DNA of 64,000 nucleotides from 66-474 sp035281745 (GCA_035281745.1 DATEDI010000040.1:248001-312000); one strand, 5' to 3'. Positions 34,369 to 43,411 are shown, numbered from the stretch's first letter. Notes: generated by a model from the sequence alone, not told the origin. Numbers and translations: made by a program.

Positions 34369-35319
34369 ATGGCAACGCGCTACACCGGACTTTCCACCAA
34401 CATCCTCGACGCCGTCGGTGACACGCCGTTGCTGGAAATCGACGGCGTTTTCGCCAAGTGCGAATTCCTGAACCCATCGGGATCCATCAAGGCGCGCATC
34501 GCCAAATACATCATCCAACGCGCCGAAGAAACGGGTGCGATCAAGCCCGGTGACACCATTGTCGAGGCCACCAGCGGCAACACCGGCAACGCGTTTTCGA
34601 TGGTAGCCGCGGTGAAGGGCTACCGCATGATCGTGGTGATGCCGGAAGGCCTTTCCAGCGAGCGCGTGGCGATCTCGCGCGCCTACGGCGCCGAGGTCCT
34701 CTTCTGCGGCACCTTCCACGTCAACGACGCGCTGGAACGTGCGCGCCAACTCGGCATGCAGCCCGGCTTCTTCTTTCCCGGCCAGTTCGAGAACGAATGG
34801 AACGTGGACGAGAACCGCGAAATCCTCGGTCCCGAAATCCTCTCGCAACTGCCGGAAGGCCGCGTGCCCGATGCCTTCGTGCACGGCGTCGGCACCGGCG
34901 GCACCCTGATCGGCGTCGGCCAGGCCTTCCGCAAGGTCAACCCGAACGTGCGCCTGTTCGCGATGGAGCCGTCCGAATCGCGCACCATCCTGTGCGGCGA
35001 AGTCGCGTTGCACCAGATCGAAGGCATCTCGGACGGATTCGTGCCCGGCATCTTCGCGCACCATCGTGATCTCGTCCGCGACACCACCAGCGTCGCGAGC
35101 GCCGAGGCGGTCATGGAAATGCGCAAACTGGCACGCACGCGGGGCCTGTTCTGCGGGCCGAGTTCCGGCGCGCACCTGATCGCCGCGCAACGCATCCGCA
35201 AGCAATTCCCCGAATTGAAAACCGTGGTCACGATCCTCGACGACGAGGGCGAAAAATACCTGCACGACTTCTTCATGCACCCCGCAGCCGGCGCCGACCA
35301 GCCCGTGCCATTCCACTGA
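34369..35319 (+). CDS. PLP-dependent cysteine synthase family enzyme
   Basis: This 316-residue enzyme of the beta-family of PLP proteins has the Schiff-base lysine probably at Lys41 in LNPSGSIKAR, a substrate loop EATSGNTGNAFS, and the phosphate-binding glycine cluster GVGTGGTLIGVG. The C-terminal CGPSSGAHL segment is typical. The family makes cysteine from O-acetylserine, or cystathionine from serine, but the short N-terminus (TNILDAVGDTPLLEIDG) differs from housekeeping CysK, so a secondary role (cysteine desulfhydrase or another amino-acid synthase) is possible. Its stop codon overlaps the GST start (TGATG), so the two are translationally coupled. Confidence 0.88.
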   Translation: MATRYTGLSTNILDAVGDTPLLEIDGVFAKCEFLNPSGSIKARIAKYIIQRAEETGAIKPGDTIVEATSGNTGNAFSMVAAVKGYRMIVVMPEGLSSERVAISRAYGAEVLFCGTFHVNDALERARQLGMQPGFFFPGQFENEWNVDENREILGPEILSQLPEGRVPDAFVHGVGTGGTLIGVGQAFRKVNPNVRLFAMEPSESRTILCGEVALHQIEGISDGFVPGIFAHHRDLVRDTTSVASAEAVMEMRKLARTRGLFCGPSSGAHLIAAQRIRKQFPELKTVVTILDDEGEKYLHDFFMHPAAGADQPVPFH

Positions 35320-35969
35320 TGCTGCTGCTCGACGCGCTCAGTCCCGCGCCACGCACGGTGCGGATGTACCTTGCAGAGAAAGAAATCAAGCTGCCGACGC
35401 GGCAAGTGGACGTGTTTACCGGCGAGAACCGGCAGGCCGCGTATCTCGCGCACAATCCGGCCGGCCAGACGCCGGCGCTGCTGCTGGATGACGGCACCTG
35501 CATCGCGGAGTCCGTGGCGATCATTGAATATCTCGAGGAGTTGCATCCCGATTCGCCACTTATCGGCGCGATGCCGGAGCAACGCGCAATCACGCGCCAG
35601 TGGCAGCGTCGTTGCGAACTCGCCATCACCGAGAACATCCACAACGCCTACCACTACGCCGAAAGCCTGGCACGATTCCGTAATCGCATCCCGGTGGCGC
35701 CCGAAACCGCCGATGGCCTGAAACGTGTCGCGCAGGACCGCATAGCGTGGCTGGACGGCATGCTCGACGGTCGTGAATTCCTCGCCGGTGACAGGTTTAC
35801 CATTGCCGACATCTGGTTGTACGTGTGGCTGGATTTTGCCGATTCCGCAGGCCAACCGTTCGACCGCAACCTTCACAACATCGCGCCCTGGTTCGCGCGC
35901 ATCGCGCAGCGGTCATCCGCGCTCGCCTGTTTGCACCCGGACTGCAAGCCGGGTGGCGTCAGGGGATAA
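35319..35969 (+). CDS. Glutathione S-transferase family protein
   Basis: This 216-residue protein begins MLLLDALSPAPRTVRMYLAE. Its N-terminal thioredoxin fold has NPAGQTPALLLDDG (the cis-proline region) and IAESVAIIEYLEELHP (the glutathione gamma-glutamyl-binding ES motif). A helical C-terminal domain contains FLAGDRFTIADIWLYVW. It would conjugate or bind glutathione in the cytoplasm. It starts inside the stop of the PLP enzyme and is followed 24 nt later by the AhpD-like gene, suggesting a shared thiol/redox-related transcript. Confidence 0.92.
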   Translation: MLLLDALSPAPRTVRMYLAEKEIKLPTRQVDVFTGENRQAAYLAHNPAGQTPALLLDDGTCIAESVAIIEYLEELHPDSPLIGAMPEQRAITRQWQRRCELAITENIHNAYHYAESLARFRNRIPVAPETADGLKRVAQDRIAWLDGMLDGREFLAGDRFTIADIWLYVWLDFADSAGQPFDRNLHNIAPWFARIAQRSSALACLHPDCKPGGVRG

Positions 35970-35993
35970 TTTTCGAACCCGTGGAGATTCGCC

Positions 35994-36467
35994 ATGACCC
36001 ATCGACTCAACTACGCCAAGGCTTCACCCGACGGCTTCAAGGCCATGCGCCAACTGCAGGCGCACGTCGACGACTGCGGGCTTGAACACACGCTGCTGGA
36101 ACTGGTGAAGATGCGCGCTTCGCAGATCAACGGCTGCGCGTACTGCCTCGACATGCACAGCAAGGATGCGCGCGCAGCCGGTGAAACCGAGCAGCGCCTG
36201 TACCTGCTGGATGCCTGGCGCGAATCTCCGTTCTACAGCGAACGCGAACGCGCCGCGCTGGTCTGGACCGAAGCCCTCACTCGCATTTCGAAAACGAAAG
36301 ACGTTCCCGACGCGCTGTACGACGAAGTCCGCAAGCAATTCAGCGACAAGGAACTGACGGATCTTTCGCTGGCGATCATCGCGATCAACGGCTGGAATCG
36401 TCTGGCGATCCCGTTCCGCTCGGAGCCGGGACACTACCAGCCCGGCCAGCACGCCAAGAGCAGCTGA
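35994..36467 (+). CDS. Carboxymuconolactone decarboxylase family (AhpD-like) protein
   Basis: This 157-residue protein has the AhpD core ELVKMRASQINGCAYCLDMHSKDARAAGET. CAYC is the redox CxxC, and the histidine four residues later is the expected partner. WTEALTRISKTKDVPDALYDEV and LSLAIIAINGWNRLAIPFR complete the domain. AhpD-like proteins can act as alkylhydroperoxidases, but many have no known substrate. It follows the PLP-enzyme/GST pair and is 3 nt upstream of the next gene. Confidence 0.92.
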   Translation: MTHRLNYAKASPDGFKAMRQLQAHVDDCGLEHTLLELVKMRASQINGCAYCLDMHSKDARAAGETEQRLYLLDAWRESPFYSERERAALVWTEALTRISKTKDVPDALYDEVRKQFSDKELTDLSLAIIAINGWNRLAIPFRSEPGHYQPGQHAKSS

Positions 36468-36470
36468 AGC

Positions 36471-36887
36471 ATGGCAACCACCGCGGCACTGGCCGACTTC
36501 GAACAACTGCTGCAGGCCGCGCGGCAACAGGACGAACCGCAGCGGCTGCTGTTCGTGTTCACGCGCCGCGAACTGGACACGCACGCCACCACCGCGCAAC
36601 GGGAAAGCTTCGCACGCGGCGAAAGCGGACATCTGCAACCCTGGCTGTGCGTGGACAAGATGCCGGACGATATCGCGAGCTTCGCCATGCTGGTCGCCGA
36701 GTCCGAACAGACCGGCCAGCATTGGGATATCGTATTCGTCGGCAGCCTCGAAGGTCGCGGCGGCATCGCCCCCAACGGCGACGATGCCGACCAGCCGCTG
36801 CGCTTCATGGTGAACGCCATCAACGACGGTCGTGTCGGCGAATTCGCCACGTTCGACCGCGCAGGGCACGCGATCCGATTCGTGTGA
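36471..36887 (+). CDS. Conserved hypothetical protein
   Basis: This 138-residue soluble protein has the pattern FEQLLQAARQQDEPQRLLFVF, LCVDKMPDDIASF and VFVGSLEGRGGIAPN. The family is sometimes named 'ribonucleotide reductase subunit alpha' in databases, but it is far too short and lacks that enzyme's cysteines, so the name should not be used. It starts 3 nt after the AhpD-like gene and is the last gene of that run. Function is unknown. Confidence 0.85.
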   Translation: MATTAALADFEQLLQAARQQDEPQRLLFVFTRRELDTHATTAQRESFARGESGHLQPWLCVDKMPDDIASFAMLVAESEQTGQHWDIVFVGSLEGRGGIAPNGDDADQPLRFMVNAINDGRVGEFATFDRAGHAIRFV

Positions 36888-36935
36888 TCCGACGCTGCGC
36901 AGCAGGATGTCGGTGCGTATCGAACAGCCCGGCAG

Positions 36936-36970
36936 GTTGGGCGGACCGAGCTTCGTCCGGGAAGCCCAAC
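36936..36970. repeat. Intergenic hairpin (GTTGGGC ... GCCCAAC)
   Basis: A 7-bp outer stem, GTTGGGC/GCCCAAC, with an inner GGAC/GTCC stem forms a 35-nt hairpin in the 211-nt gap between the hypothetical gene and tRNA-Phe. A similar GTTGG/CCAAC theme appears near 24965-24991. The rest of the gap (36971-37098) holds nothing recognised. Confidence 0.55.
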
Positions 36971-37098
36971 GCCCGCGCGAACTGCGCGAGCCGTCCGAAA
37001 GACGAAGCCAGGGACGGCGCGAGTCATCGAACCGCGGGAATCGATTCCACCGAGTGGAAGCAGATTGGCGCGAGAGCACGGCGTGAAAAACAGGAAAA

Positions 37099-37174
<76 letters not shown>

Positions 37175-37269
37175 ACGCAGGCGATCGCTCACCTGTCCGC
37201 GTTGCGCGGATTCGCGATCACGAACCGCGTATTAGACCGGCCACCGCGTAAACCGTCAAGCATCGGGGC

Positions 37270-37608
37270 TCAACCGATGCCCCAGAGGGCACGGTCCAGG
37301 TCGGCATCTAGCCCGAATGCCTGCATCGGCACGCGGCCCGCGCGCACGTCCACGCCTTCCGCGCGCAGCTTTCGGGATTGTTCGCGGAATCCGCGGCTGC
37401 CGCGCGGCAGCGCGATGGTGCCATTGGCATGCAGCACCCGGAACCACGGCAATTCCAGCCCGTCCGGTGTATCGCGCAACGCGGCACCCACCAGCCGTGC
37501 GCGCCCCGGCAATCCCGCGCGCGCGGCGATCTGCCCGTAGCTGGCGACGCGACCGGGCGGAATCGCCGCGATCGCGGCGTAGATGCGCTTGTAGCGATCG
37601 TCCATCAT
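37270..37608 (-). CDS. Alkyltransferase-like protein (ATL, Ogt family without active-site cysteine)
   Basis: This protein of about 112 residues starts at ATG 37608 or 37605. It matches the DNA-binding domain of O6-alkylguanine alkyltransferases: YKRIYAAIAAIPPGRVASYGQIA, then ARLVGAALRDTP. The reactive PCHRV motif is replaced by PWFRV, so it cannot dealkylate DNA. Proteins with this change (tryptophan in place of cysteine) are ATLs, which bind alkylated guanine and direct it to nucleotide excision repair. Length matches the family (about 100-110 residues). Confidence 0.9.
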   Translation of the reverse strand: MMDDRYKRIYAAIAAIPPGRVASYGQIAARAGLPGRARLVGAALRDTPDGLELPWFRVLHANGTIALPRGSRGFREQSRKLRAEGVDVRAGRVPMQAFGLDADLDRALWGIG

Positions 37609-37708
37609 CACCCACCCGCACGAAGACGCGAAGCACGGCTGCGCGTTCGACCGCGAGCGTGTCAAGGGGAGGCTGCAACAATCCGCGGTCACCCAGGCAG
37701 CAGCAGGG

Positions 37709-37975
37709 TCACTGCACCCGAATGCGCCGCGCCACCACGATGCCGTAGATGCTGATCACGAACCACACCGCTTCCAGCAGGAATGCGGACAAATTGAAGG
37801 CGCCAAACACCAACGACAACGCAACGCCAAGCGCGCCAATCGCGTTCATCAGTTGATAGATCAGGCCGTTGCCGTGCAGCTTCTGCGCCTGCAGCAGGAA
37901 ATAGGCGACCAGCGTCACGAGCATGCCGACCAGTCCGACGATGACCGTCCAATCAATGGTGATGTTGACGCTCAT
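37709..37975 (-). CDS. Small three-helix membrane protein (CBU_0592-like)
   Basis: This 88-residue protein starts MSVNITIDWTVIVGLVGMLV. It has three hydrophobic helices, about 9-25, 40-57 and 61-80. The pattern (YFLLQAQKLHGNGLIYQLMNAIGALGV) is that of the CBU_0592 family of small membrane proteins. Function is unknown. Its ATG overlaps the rlmB stop by 4 nt, so it is translated from the rlmB transcript. Confidence 0.8.
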   Translation of the reverse strand: MSVNITIDWTVIVGLVGMLVTLVAYFLLQAQKLHGNGLIYQLMNAIGALGVALSLVFGAFNLSAFLLEAVWFVISIYGIVVARRIRVQ

Positions 37976-38712
37976 GGCTTGCCTCCACGTTGCCGCACCG
38001 CCTCGAACAGCGCGACGCCGGTTGCCACCGAAACATTCAGGCTTTCCATGGCGCCCGGCATCGGAATGCGCGCCAGATGATCGCATGCTTCGCGGGTCAG
38101 TCGTCGCATGCCCTCGCCTTCGCCACCCATCACCAGCGCGACCTTGCCCTTGAGGTCTATATCGTAAAGCGATGTTTCCGCGTCACCGGCCAATCCCGTC
38201 AACCACACGCCCGCATCTTTCATTTCATGCAACGCGCGCGCGAGATTGGTCACTTCGACCAGCGGCACGCGATCGACCGCACCGGCCGACGCCCGCCGCA
38301 CCACGGGCGTGATGCCGACCGCGCGGTCCTTCGGCACGATCACGGCCGCGGCGCCGGCTGCCGCCGCGCTGCGGATGCAGGCGCCGAGGTTGTGCGGATC
38401 GGTGACGCCGTCCAGCACCAGGAACAACGCATTGTCGACATCAAGCAGATCCGCAAGATCATGCTCGGACTTCGCCGCAGGCACCTCGTAGTTCGCGGCG
38501 ACGCCCTGATGCCGCGCATGGCCGGAAACCTTGTCCAGCATCGCGCGCGGGCGCGCGTGCACGCGCACGCCCAAGCGCTTGGCTTCGTTCACCAGCTCGG
38601 CGACGCGCGGGTTGTGCGCACCCTGCTCGACCAGCAATTCGAGCACGCGCGAAGGATCGTTGGCCAGCGCGCCTTCGACCGGATTGATGCCGACGATCCA
38701 GATTTCGCTCAT
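37972..38712 (-). CDS. rlmB: 23S rRNA (guanosine-2'-O-)-methyltransferase
   Basis: This 246-residue SPOUT methyltransferase has an N-terminal SpoU substrate-binding domain (IVGINPVEGAL, HARPRAMLDKVSG, HQGVAA) and a trefoil-knot catalytic domain with LVLDGVTDPHNLGACIRSA, VMGGEGEGMRRLT and IPMPGAMESLNVSVATGVALFE. It methylates the 2'-O of G2251 in 23S rRNA. It lies downstream of rnr, the usual partner, but with a 304-nt gap here that contains palindromic repeats. Confidence 0.96.
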   Translation of the reverse strand: MSEIWIVGINPVEGALANDPSRVLELLVEQGAHNPRVAELVNEAKRLGVRVHARPRAMLDKVSGHARHQGVAANYEVPAAKSEHDLADLLDVDNALFLVLDGVTDPHNLGACIRSAAAAGAAAVIVPKDRAVGITPVVRRASAGAVDRVPLVEVTNLARALHEMKDAGVWLTGLAGDAETSLYDIDLKGKVALVMGGEGEGMRRLTREACDHLARIPMPGAMESLNVSVATGVALFEAVRQRGGKP

Positions 38713-38777
38713 GGTGACGGCACCGTGACCCGCTTGGCGCTGCCACTTCTCCGGATGAAGCCATTGTTCGGCTTTTC

Positions 38778-38912
38778 CCTTCTCCCCCCGGGAGAAGGTG
38801 CCCCGAAGGGGCGGATGAGGGTACGAACCCGCGCAACGTCGCACCTCTTCGCCATGATCACCCCACGCGCACCCGAACCCTCACCCCTGCCCCTCTCCCG
38901 GAGGGAGAGGGG
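38778..38912. repeat. Paired GC-rich palindromes between rnr and rlmB
   Basis: CCTTCTCCC ccc GGGAGAAGG (38778-38798) is followed by GCCCCGAAGGGGC at about 38800-38812. CCCCTCTCCC gga GGGAGAGGGG spans 38890-38912, next to an ACCCTCACCCCTG motif. The two main palindromes face each other about 90 nt apart with GATGAGGG and CCCTCACC flanks, which are complementary. They form a larger inverted pair typical of intergenic repeats in this order. Positions 38913-39016 show nothing else. Confidence 0.75.
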
Positions 38913-39016
38913 TTCAAAAGCCGCCGCAGCCAGCACCACGCGCCCGTGCAGTGGCTGATTCTTCGGAGCCTTGACTCGGATCTCCGCCACGCGGCGTCCG
39001 GAATGAGGATCAATCC

Positions 39017-41374
39017 TCATCGGCGCCGACGCTGTTTGTCCCCGGACACCGGTGTCTCTTCTTCGCGCCCCGACACCATCCGGAAATCGATCTTGCGGTC
39101 TTCCATGCTCGCGCGCAGTACCTGCACGCGGACCTCGTCGCCGAGGCGAAAAATCGTGCCGGTGCGTTCGCCGCGCAATTCGTGGCGACGCGCGTCGAAT
39201 TGGTAATAGTCGTTGCGCAACTGGGTGATGTGCACCAGACCCGACACCTTCGATTCGGTCAATTCCACGAACAGCCCGAACGAGGTGACGCCGGTGATGA
39301 TGCCGTCGAACTCGGCGCCGACATGCTTTTCCATCCACGCGCACTTGTAGCGCTCGTCCACGTCGCGCTCGGCTTCCTCGGCGCGGCGCTCGGTGCGCGA
39401 ACAGTGCGCGGCCAGCGTGGTCATCTTGCTCTCGGTGTAAAGGTATGCGGCCGGCTTGCCGCCGGCGAGCGCATAACGAATCGCGCGATGCACCAGCAAA
39501 TCGGGATAGCGACGGATCGGCGAAGTGAAATGGGCGTAGGCGTCCAGCGCCAAGCCGAAGTGTCCGTGATTGGCGGGCTGGTAGCTCGCGAGGCTCTGCG
39601 CGCGCAGCAAGACACTGCGGAACAACTCGGCGTCGGCACGATCGGCCACGCGTTTCAGCAGCGCGGCGAAATCGCGCGGTCGCACGTCGGCCAGCGCCGG
39701 CAGCTTCAACTTGTATTCGCGCAGGAACGCCAGCAGGTCTTCGTACTTGTCGGCCGGCGGCGGCGCGTGCACCCGGAACGGCGCCGGAATTTTCTTCTTC
39801 GCGAGGAACATCGCCGCCTGCACGTTGGCCGCGATCATGCACTCCTCGATCAGCTTGTGCGCATCGTTGCGCTCGTGCGCGCCCAGCGAAACCACCTCGC
39901 CCTTGTCGTCCAGCCGGTACTCGACCTCGCTGGTTTCGAATTCGATGGTGCCGCGTCGCTTGCGCGCCGCGTCGAACGCCTTGTACAGCGCGTGCAGGTG
40001 ATCGATGTGCGGCAGCAGCTTGCCCGTGCTCCGCCGCGCTTCCGCGTCGCGCACGCCGATGACCTGCCAGACCGCGTCATAGGTCAGCCGCGCGTGCGAG
40101 CGCATCACCGCCGGGTAGAACTTCGCGCGCGTGACATCGCCGTCGCCGTCCACGTGCATGTCGCAGGCCATGCACAGACGATCGACCTCGGGATTGAGCG
40201 AACAGATGCCGTTCGACAGCGTCTCCGGCAGCATCGGCACCACGAAGCCCGGGAAGTACACCGACGTGCCGCGCTTGAAGGCTTCGTCGTCCAGCGCGGT
40301 TTCGGGTTGCACGTAATGCGACACGTCGGCGATCGCGACAATCAACCGGAAGCCGCCGCCGCGCACCGGCTCGGCGTACACCGCGTCATCGAAATCGCGT
40401 GAATCGGCGCCATCGATGGTGACCAGAGGCAGCTTGCGCAAGTCCACGCGGCCGTCGCATTCAGCTCGCGTCACGCGCGGTTCGACGTCCTCGGCGGCGC
40501 GCGTCGCCTCGATCGGCCATTCGTGCGGCAGGCCGTGGCTCTCGATCGCCATCTCGACGATCAGCGAAGGCTGCAGACGTTCGCCCAGCACGGAAACGAT
40601 GCGACCGATCGGTCCGCGCTGCGAGGTCGGCGGCTCGGTGATTTCCGCCACCACGATCTGGCCGGCACGCGCGCCATTGCGCGCATCCGGTGGAATCAAC
40701 ACGTCCTGGTGCAACCGGCGGTCATCGGGGTCGACCACCACCACGCCATGTTCCTCGACCACGCGCCCCACCAGCCGCGGCGCGCGCCGCTCCAGCACCT
40801 CGCGGATCGCGCCTTGCTGGCGGCCGCGCCGATCGACGCCGACCACCGACGCCAACACGCGATCGCCATGCAGCACCTGCCGCATCTGCGCGGGCGAGAG
40901 ATACAAATCGTCGCCACCTTCGTCGGGCCGCAGGAACCCATAGCCCTCCGCGTTGGCCAGCACCGTGCCCGCGATCAGGCCGATGCGCTCGGCGGGTGCC
41001 AGCCCGCCGCGGCGGCTTTCCAGCAACTGGCCGTCGCGCAACATCGCGTGCAAACGCTTGTCCAGGGCTTCGCGGCGCACTTCGTCGCGGATGCCCAACG
41101 CATCGGCGATAGCATCCGCGCGCAACAGGCTGCCGCGCTCGGCCAACACACCGAGGATCGCCTCGCGGCTCGGGATGGGATGTTCGTAGCGCTGCGCCTC
41201 GCGCTCGGCGTGCGGATCGACGAAACCGCGCGCCTGCTTCTTGTCGACATTGCCCGCGGGTTGTTTCTTCCTGGCGTTGTCACGCGGCGAAGTCTCGCGC
41301 CTGTGCGTGTCGGGTTGCTTCTGCGCATGCGACTTGCGCGCGGAGCGGGATGGCGGACGATTGCGTCTTGGCAT
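39017..41374 (-). CDS. rnr: Ribonuclease R
   Basis: This 785-residue protein starts MPRRNRPPSRSARKSH at ATG 41374. The frame is open 54 codons further up, but that part is unlike the family. A basic N-terminal extension is followed by a winged-helix-like region (SREAILGVLAERG), cold-shock domains and the RNB catalytic domain with GADSRDFDDAVY (metal-binding aspartates) and HFTSPIRRYPDLLVHRAI. The C-terminal S1 domain (FDGIITGVTSFGLFVEL) comes next, then a basic tail ending KQRRRR. It is a 3'-5' exoribonuclease able to degrade structured RNA, important for RNA quality control. Confidence 0.96.
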   Translation of the reverse strand: MPRRNRPPSRSARKSHAQKQPDTHRRETSPRDNARKKQPAGNVDKKQARGFVDPHAEREAQRYEHPIPSREAILGVLAERGSLLRADAIADALGIRDEVRREALDKRLHAMLRDGQLLESRRGGLAPAERIGLIAGTVLANAEGYGFLRPDEGGDDLYLSPAQMRQVLHGDRVLASVVGVDRRGRQQGAIREVLERRAPRLVGRVVEEHGVVVVDPDDRRLHQDVLIPPDARNGARAGQIVVAEITEPPTSQRGPIGRIVSVLGERLQPSLIVEMAIESHGLPHEWPIEATRAAEDVEPRVTRAECDGRVDLRKLPLVTIDGADSRDFDDAVYAEPVRGGGFRLIVAIADVSHYVQPETALDDEAFKRGTSVYFPGFVVPMLPETLSNGICSLNPEVDRLCMACDMHVDGDGDVTRAKFYPAVMRSHARLTYDAVWQVIGVRDAEARRSTGKLLPHIDHLHALYKAFDAARKRRGTIEFETSEVEYRLDDKGEVVSLGAHERNDAHKLIEECMIAANVQAAMFLAKKKIPAPFRVHAPPPADKYEDLLAFLREYKLKLPALADVRPRDFAALLKRVADRADAELFRSVLLRAQSLASYQPANHGHFGLALDAYAHFTSPIRRYPDLLVHRAIRYALAGGKPAAYLYTESKMTTLAAHCSRTERRAEEAERDVDERYKCAWMEKHVGAEFDGIITGVTSFGLFVELTESKVSGLVHITQLRNDYYQFDARRHELRGERTGTIFRLGDEVRVQVLRASMEDRKIDFRMVSGREEETPVSGDKQRRRR

Positions 41375-41501
41375 TCCGCCAGCGTCGCGGAGTGGCGCCG
41401 CGAAAGCAAGCCCGCGTAGCCCTTCGCGGTACCGAGCTCCACCAGCGCCCTTCCGCAAGCGACGTGCGAATCCCGGCCGGCCCCATACCAGCGTCGCGCA
41501 T

Positions 41502-41780
41502 CTAATGTGCGACGAGGTCTGCTCCGTCCGGCACAAGCGTCACCGGCACCAGGAATATCTCATCGATCGGAAGACCATTGGCCGCACCCGCTTCGCGCAC
41601 CGCCTGTTCGCTGGGTCCTTCGTAGATGCAGAACGTCACGGTCTTGTCGGCCGTCGCGTAAGACCGGATCCACTTCACCTGGTAGTCCGCATTGACCGCG
41701 TTGACCTCGTTCTTGGCTGCTTCATCGAGGCCGGCGAGTGCGCCAGCGGGAAAGGTGCGCTTGATGAGATAGCGATGCAT
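41502..41780 (-). CDS. DUF4242 family small protein
   Basis: This 92-residue protein starts MHRYLIKRTFPAGALAGLDE with a GAGGAG ribosome-binding site. The pattern VKWIRSYATADKTVTFCIYEGPSEQAVREAG and NGLPIDEIFLV is that of the DUF4242 family, a ferredoxin-like fold. Function is unknown. It lies 107 nt downstream of the di-haem peroxidase gene on the same strand. Positions 41375-41501 before it hold no recognised element. Confidence 0.85.
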   Translation of the reverse strand: MHRYLIKRTFPAGALAGLDEAAKNEVNAVNADYQVKWIRSYATADKTVTFCIYEGPSEQAVREAGAANGLPIDEIFLVPVTLVPDGADLVAH

Positions 41781-41887
41781 GATCGGGCTCCTCACTCGGT
41801 TGATGTCGTATCGCTGGCCAACCACTTGTGCCGTGCGGCCGGCCACTGCGCATGTCGCAAACCCCGGGGCTGCGCGCGAGCCAATGC

Positions 41888-43321
41888 TCACAGTGCCGAC
41901 AGGAATGCCACCAGGTCGCTCTTCTGCTGTTCCGTCATGCCGATGTTGAAACGCGTGTCGTAGAAGTCGACCACGTCGCGCAAGGTCGCGGCCGAACCGT
42001 TGTGGAAGTATGGCGCGCGCGCCGCGAGGCCGCGCAGGTTCGGACCCTTGAACTTGCCGATGTCCGCCCATTTGCCGGTCAGCATCGCGAGACCGGGGTC
42101 GGTGGTACGGATCACCTCGCCCGTCTTGATGTTGGTCAGCGTGTACATCGGCATGTCGGGCGTGCGCCGGTTTGCGTCGGCAATGCCGATATTCAACGGT
42201 GCGGCCACCGAATGGTTGCCGATGTTGGGCGAGTCGTGACAGGTGCCGCAGGTGCCGCGGATCACCGGTTGGCCTATCGCGTCATTCAAACCCGCCACGC
42301 CGGTGATGTTGATCGGCAGCGAATTGAACAGCGCCTGGCCGCGTTCGATTGCCGCCCGCGCCATCGAGCGTGGATCGCGGCGGCGCGATCGATCCGGTTC
42401 GCGCCAATGATCGAACAGCCGCATCACTTTTGGATCGAACGGATCGAGGCTCGGATCATTGCCGAGCGAATCGTTGATGCCTATCCAGAATTTCTGCAGC
42501 GCGAGGATGTCGGCGCCGCCCATGCCGTTGTCCTCGTTGAGAAGTCCGGCCTGGTTGTCGTAATACTGCGCGGTGACGAGGTGCAATTCGAAACCCACGA
42601 TCGCGTCCAGCGTCGATTGACTCGGCGTCAGCGCGGCCTGCTCGTGGCCGAGCACCGCGTGCAGGGCCTGCGACGCAAGGCTGAGGCGCAGGTCGCCAAC
42701 GTTGATGCCGGCATCCATCGGCGGCTTGAACGCGAGGTAGGTTTCGCGACCATCCCACATCACCGCGGTGTCCCAGATCAGGTTGGTCGCGGGCAGCGGG
42801 CGACGGAACAACGAAAGCGCCTGCGCGCTGGCGTAATCGTACGGATCGTCGACCGCGGTCAGCTTGAATTCCGCGTTCGCCGGTATCGGCAAGCTCACCC
42901 GGATCACGCCGTGGTCGAGCAGCATCGAGTAGGCAGCGGTACGCGCAGCCAGCGTGGATACGTCCGCCAGCGGCGAATTGGCGCCATCGACCGGGCGAAA
43001 GATCGGATCGGTGCCGCGGGTCATCCTGAAACGGTTGCGAACCTCCGCGGCCGAAATGGTCCAGCCTTCGGCCTGCCGGTGGCAAGAACTGCATGAGCGC
43101 CCGTTGCTGCCGAGGCTCTGGAAAAACGGACTGCCTTTGTCGATTTGGCCAGCAGGGGTGCTGGTCTGCAGCCAGCCCGACGGATCGCGCGTGACCAGCC
43201 CATCCGCATGGGAAGGCATTGCGGCCTGCTGCGCGGGACTGCCGCCAGCGATGGCCAGCAAAACCACTGCAGCAACCGAACGGAAACGGCCGCCTGACCG
43301 CGGCAAGTGTCGATCGAACAT
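41888..43321 (-). CDS. Exported di-haem cytochrome c peroxidase family protein
   Basis: This 477-residue protein begins MFDRHLPRSGGRFRSVAAVV at ATG 43321, with GGGAG upstream. A signal peptide (about 12-31, ending SPAQQ) sends it to the periplasm. It has two haem c sites, CSSCH (N-terminal third) and CGTCH (C-terminal half), and the C-terminal PNLRGLAARAPYFHNGSAATLRDVVDFYDTRF region of the CcpA/MauG superfamily. Members reduce H2O2 or modify proteins. The second-haem methionine ligand and the physiological partner cannot be set from sequence alone. It may be cotranscribed with the DUF4242 gene. Confidence 0.9.
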   Translation of the reverse strand: MFDRHLPRSGGRFRSVAAVVLLAIAGGSPAQQAAMPSHADGLVTRDPSGWLQTSTPAGQIDKGSPFFQSLGSNGRSCSSCHRQAEGWTISAAEVRNRFRMTRGTDPIFRPVDGANSPLADVSTLAARTAAYSMLLDHGVIRVSLPIPANAEFKLTAVDDPYDYASAQALSLFRRPLPATNLIWDTAVMWDGRETYLAFKPPMDAGINVGDLRLSLASQALHAVLGHEQAALTPSQSTLDAIVGFELHLVTAQYYDNQAGLLNEDNGMGGADILALQKFWIGINDSLGNDPSLDPFDPKVMRLFDHWREPDRSRRRDPRSMARAAIERGQALFNSLPINITGVAGLNDAIGQPVIRGTCGTCHDSPNIGNHSVAAPLNIGIADANRRTPDMPMYTLTNIKTGEVIRTTDPGLAMLTGKWADIGKFKGPNLRGLAARAPYFHNGSAATLRDVVDFYDTRFNIGMTEQQKSDLVAFLSAL

Positions 43322-43411
43322 CGCGCTGTTCTCCCTATGCGGATGGGCATCAGGAAGAACACCGTCCCGGAACATATTGCGACACCCGTTCGCGCGTGAC
43401 CCGCGCCGTGA

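Noticed and set aside
36471..36887. The database-style name 'ribonucleotide reductase subunit alpha' for the 138-residue protein.
   Set aside because: The protein is far too short and lacks the redox cysteines and the barrel of that enzyme.
39182..40402. A 406-codon plus-strand frame opposite rnr.
   Set aside because: It is a shadow of the RNB domain; no domain or ribosome-binding site supports it.
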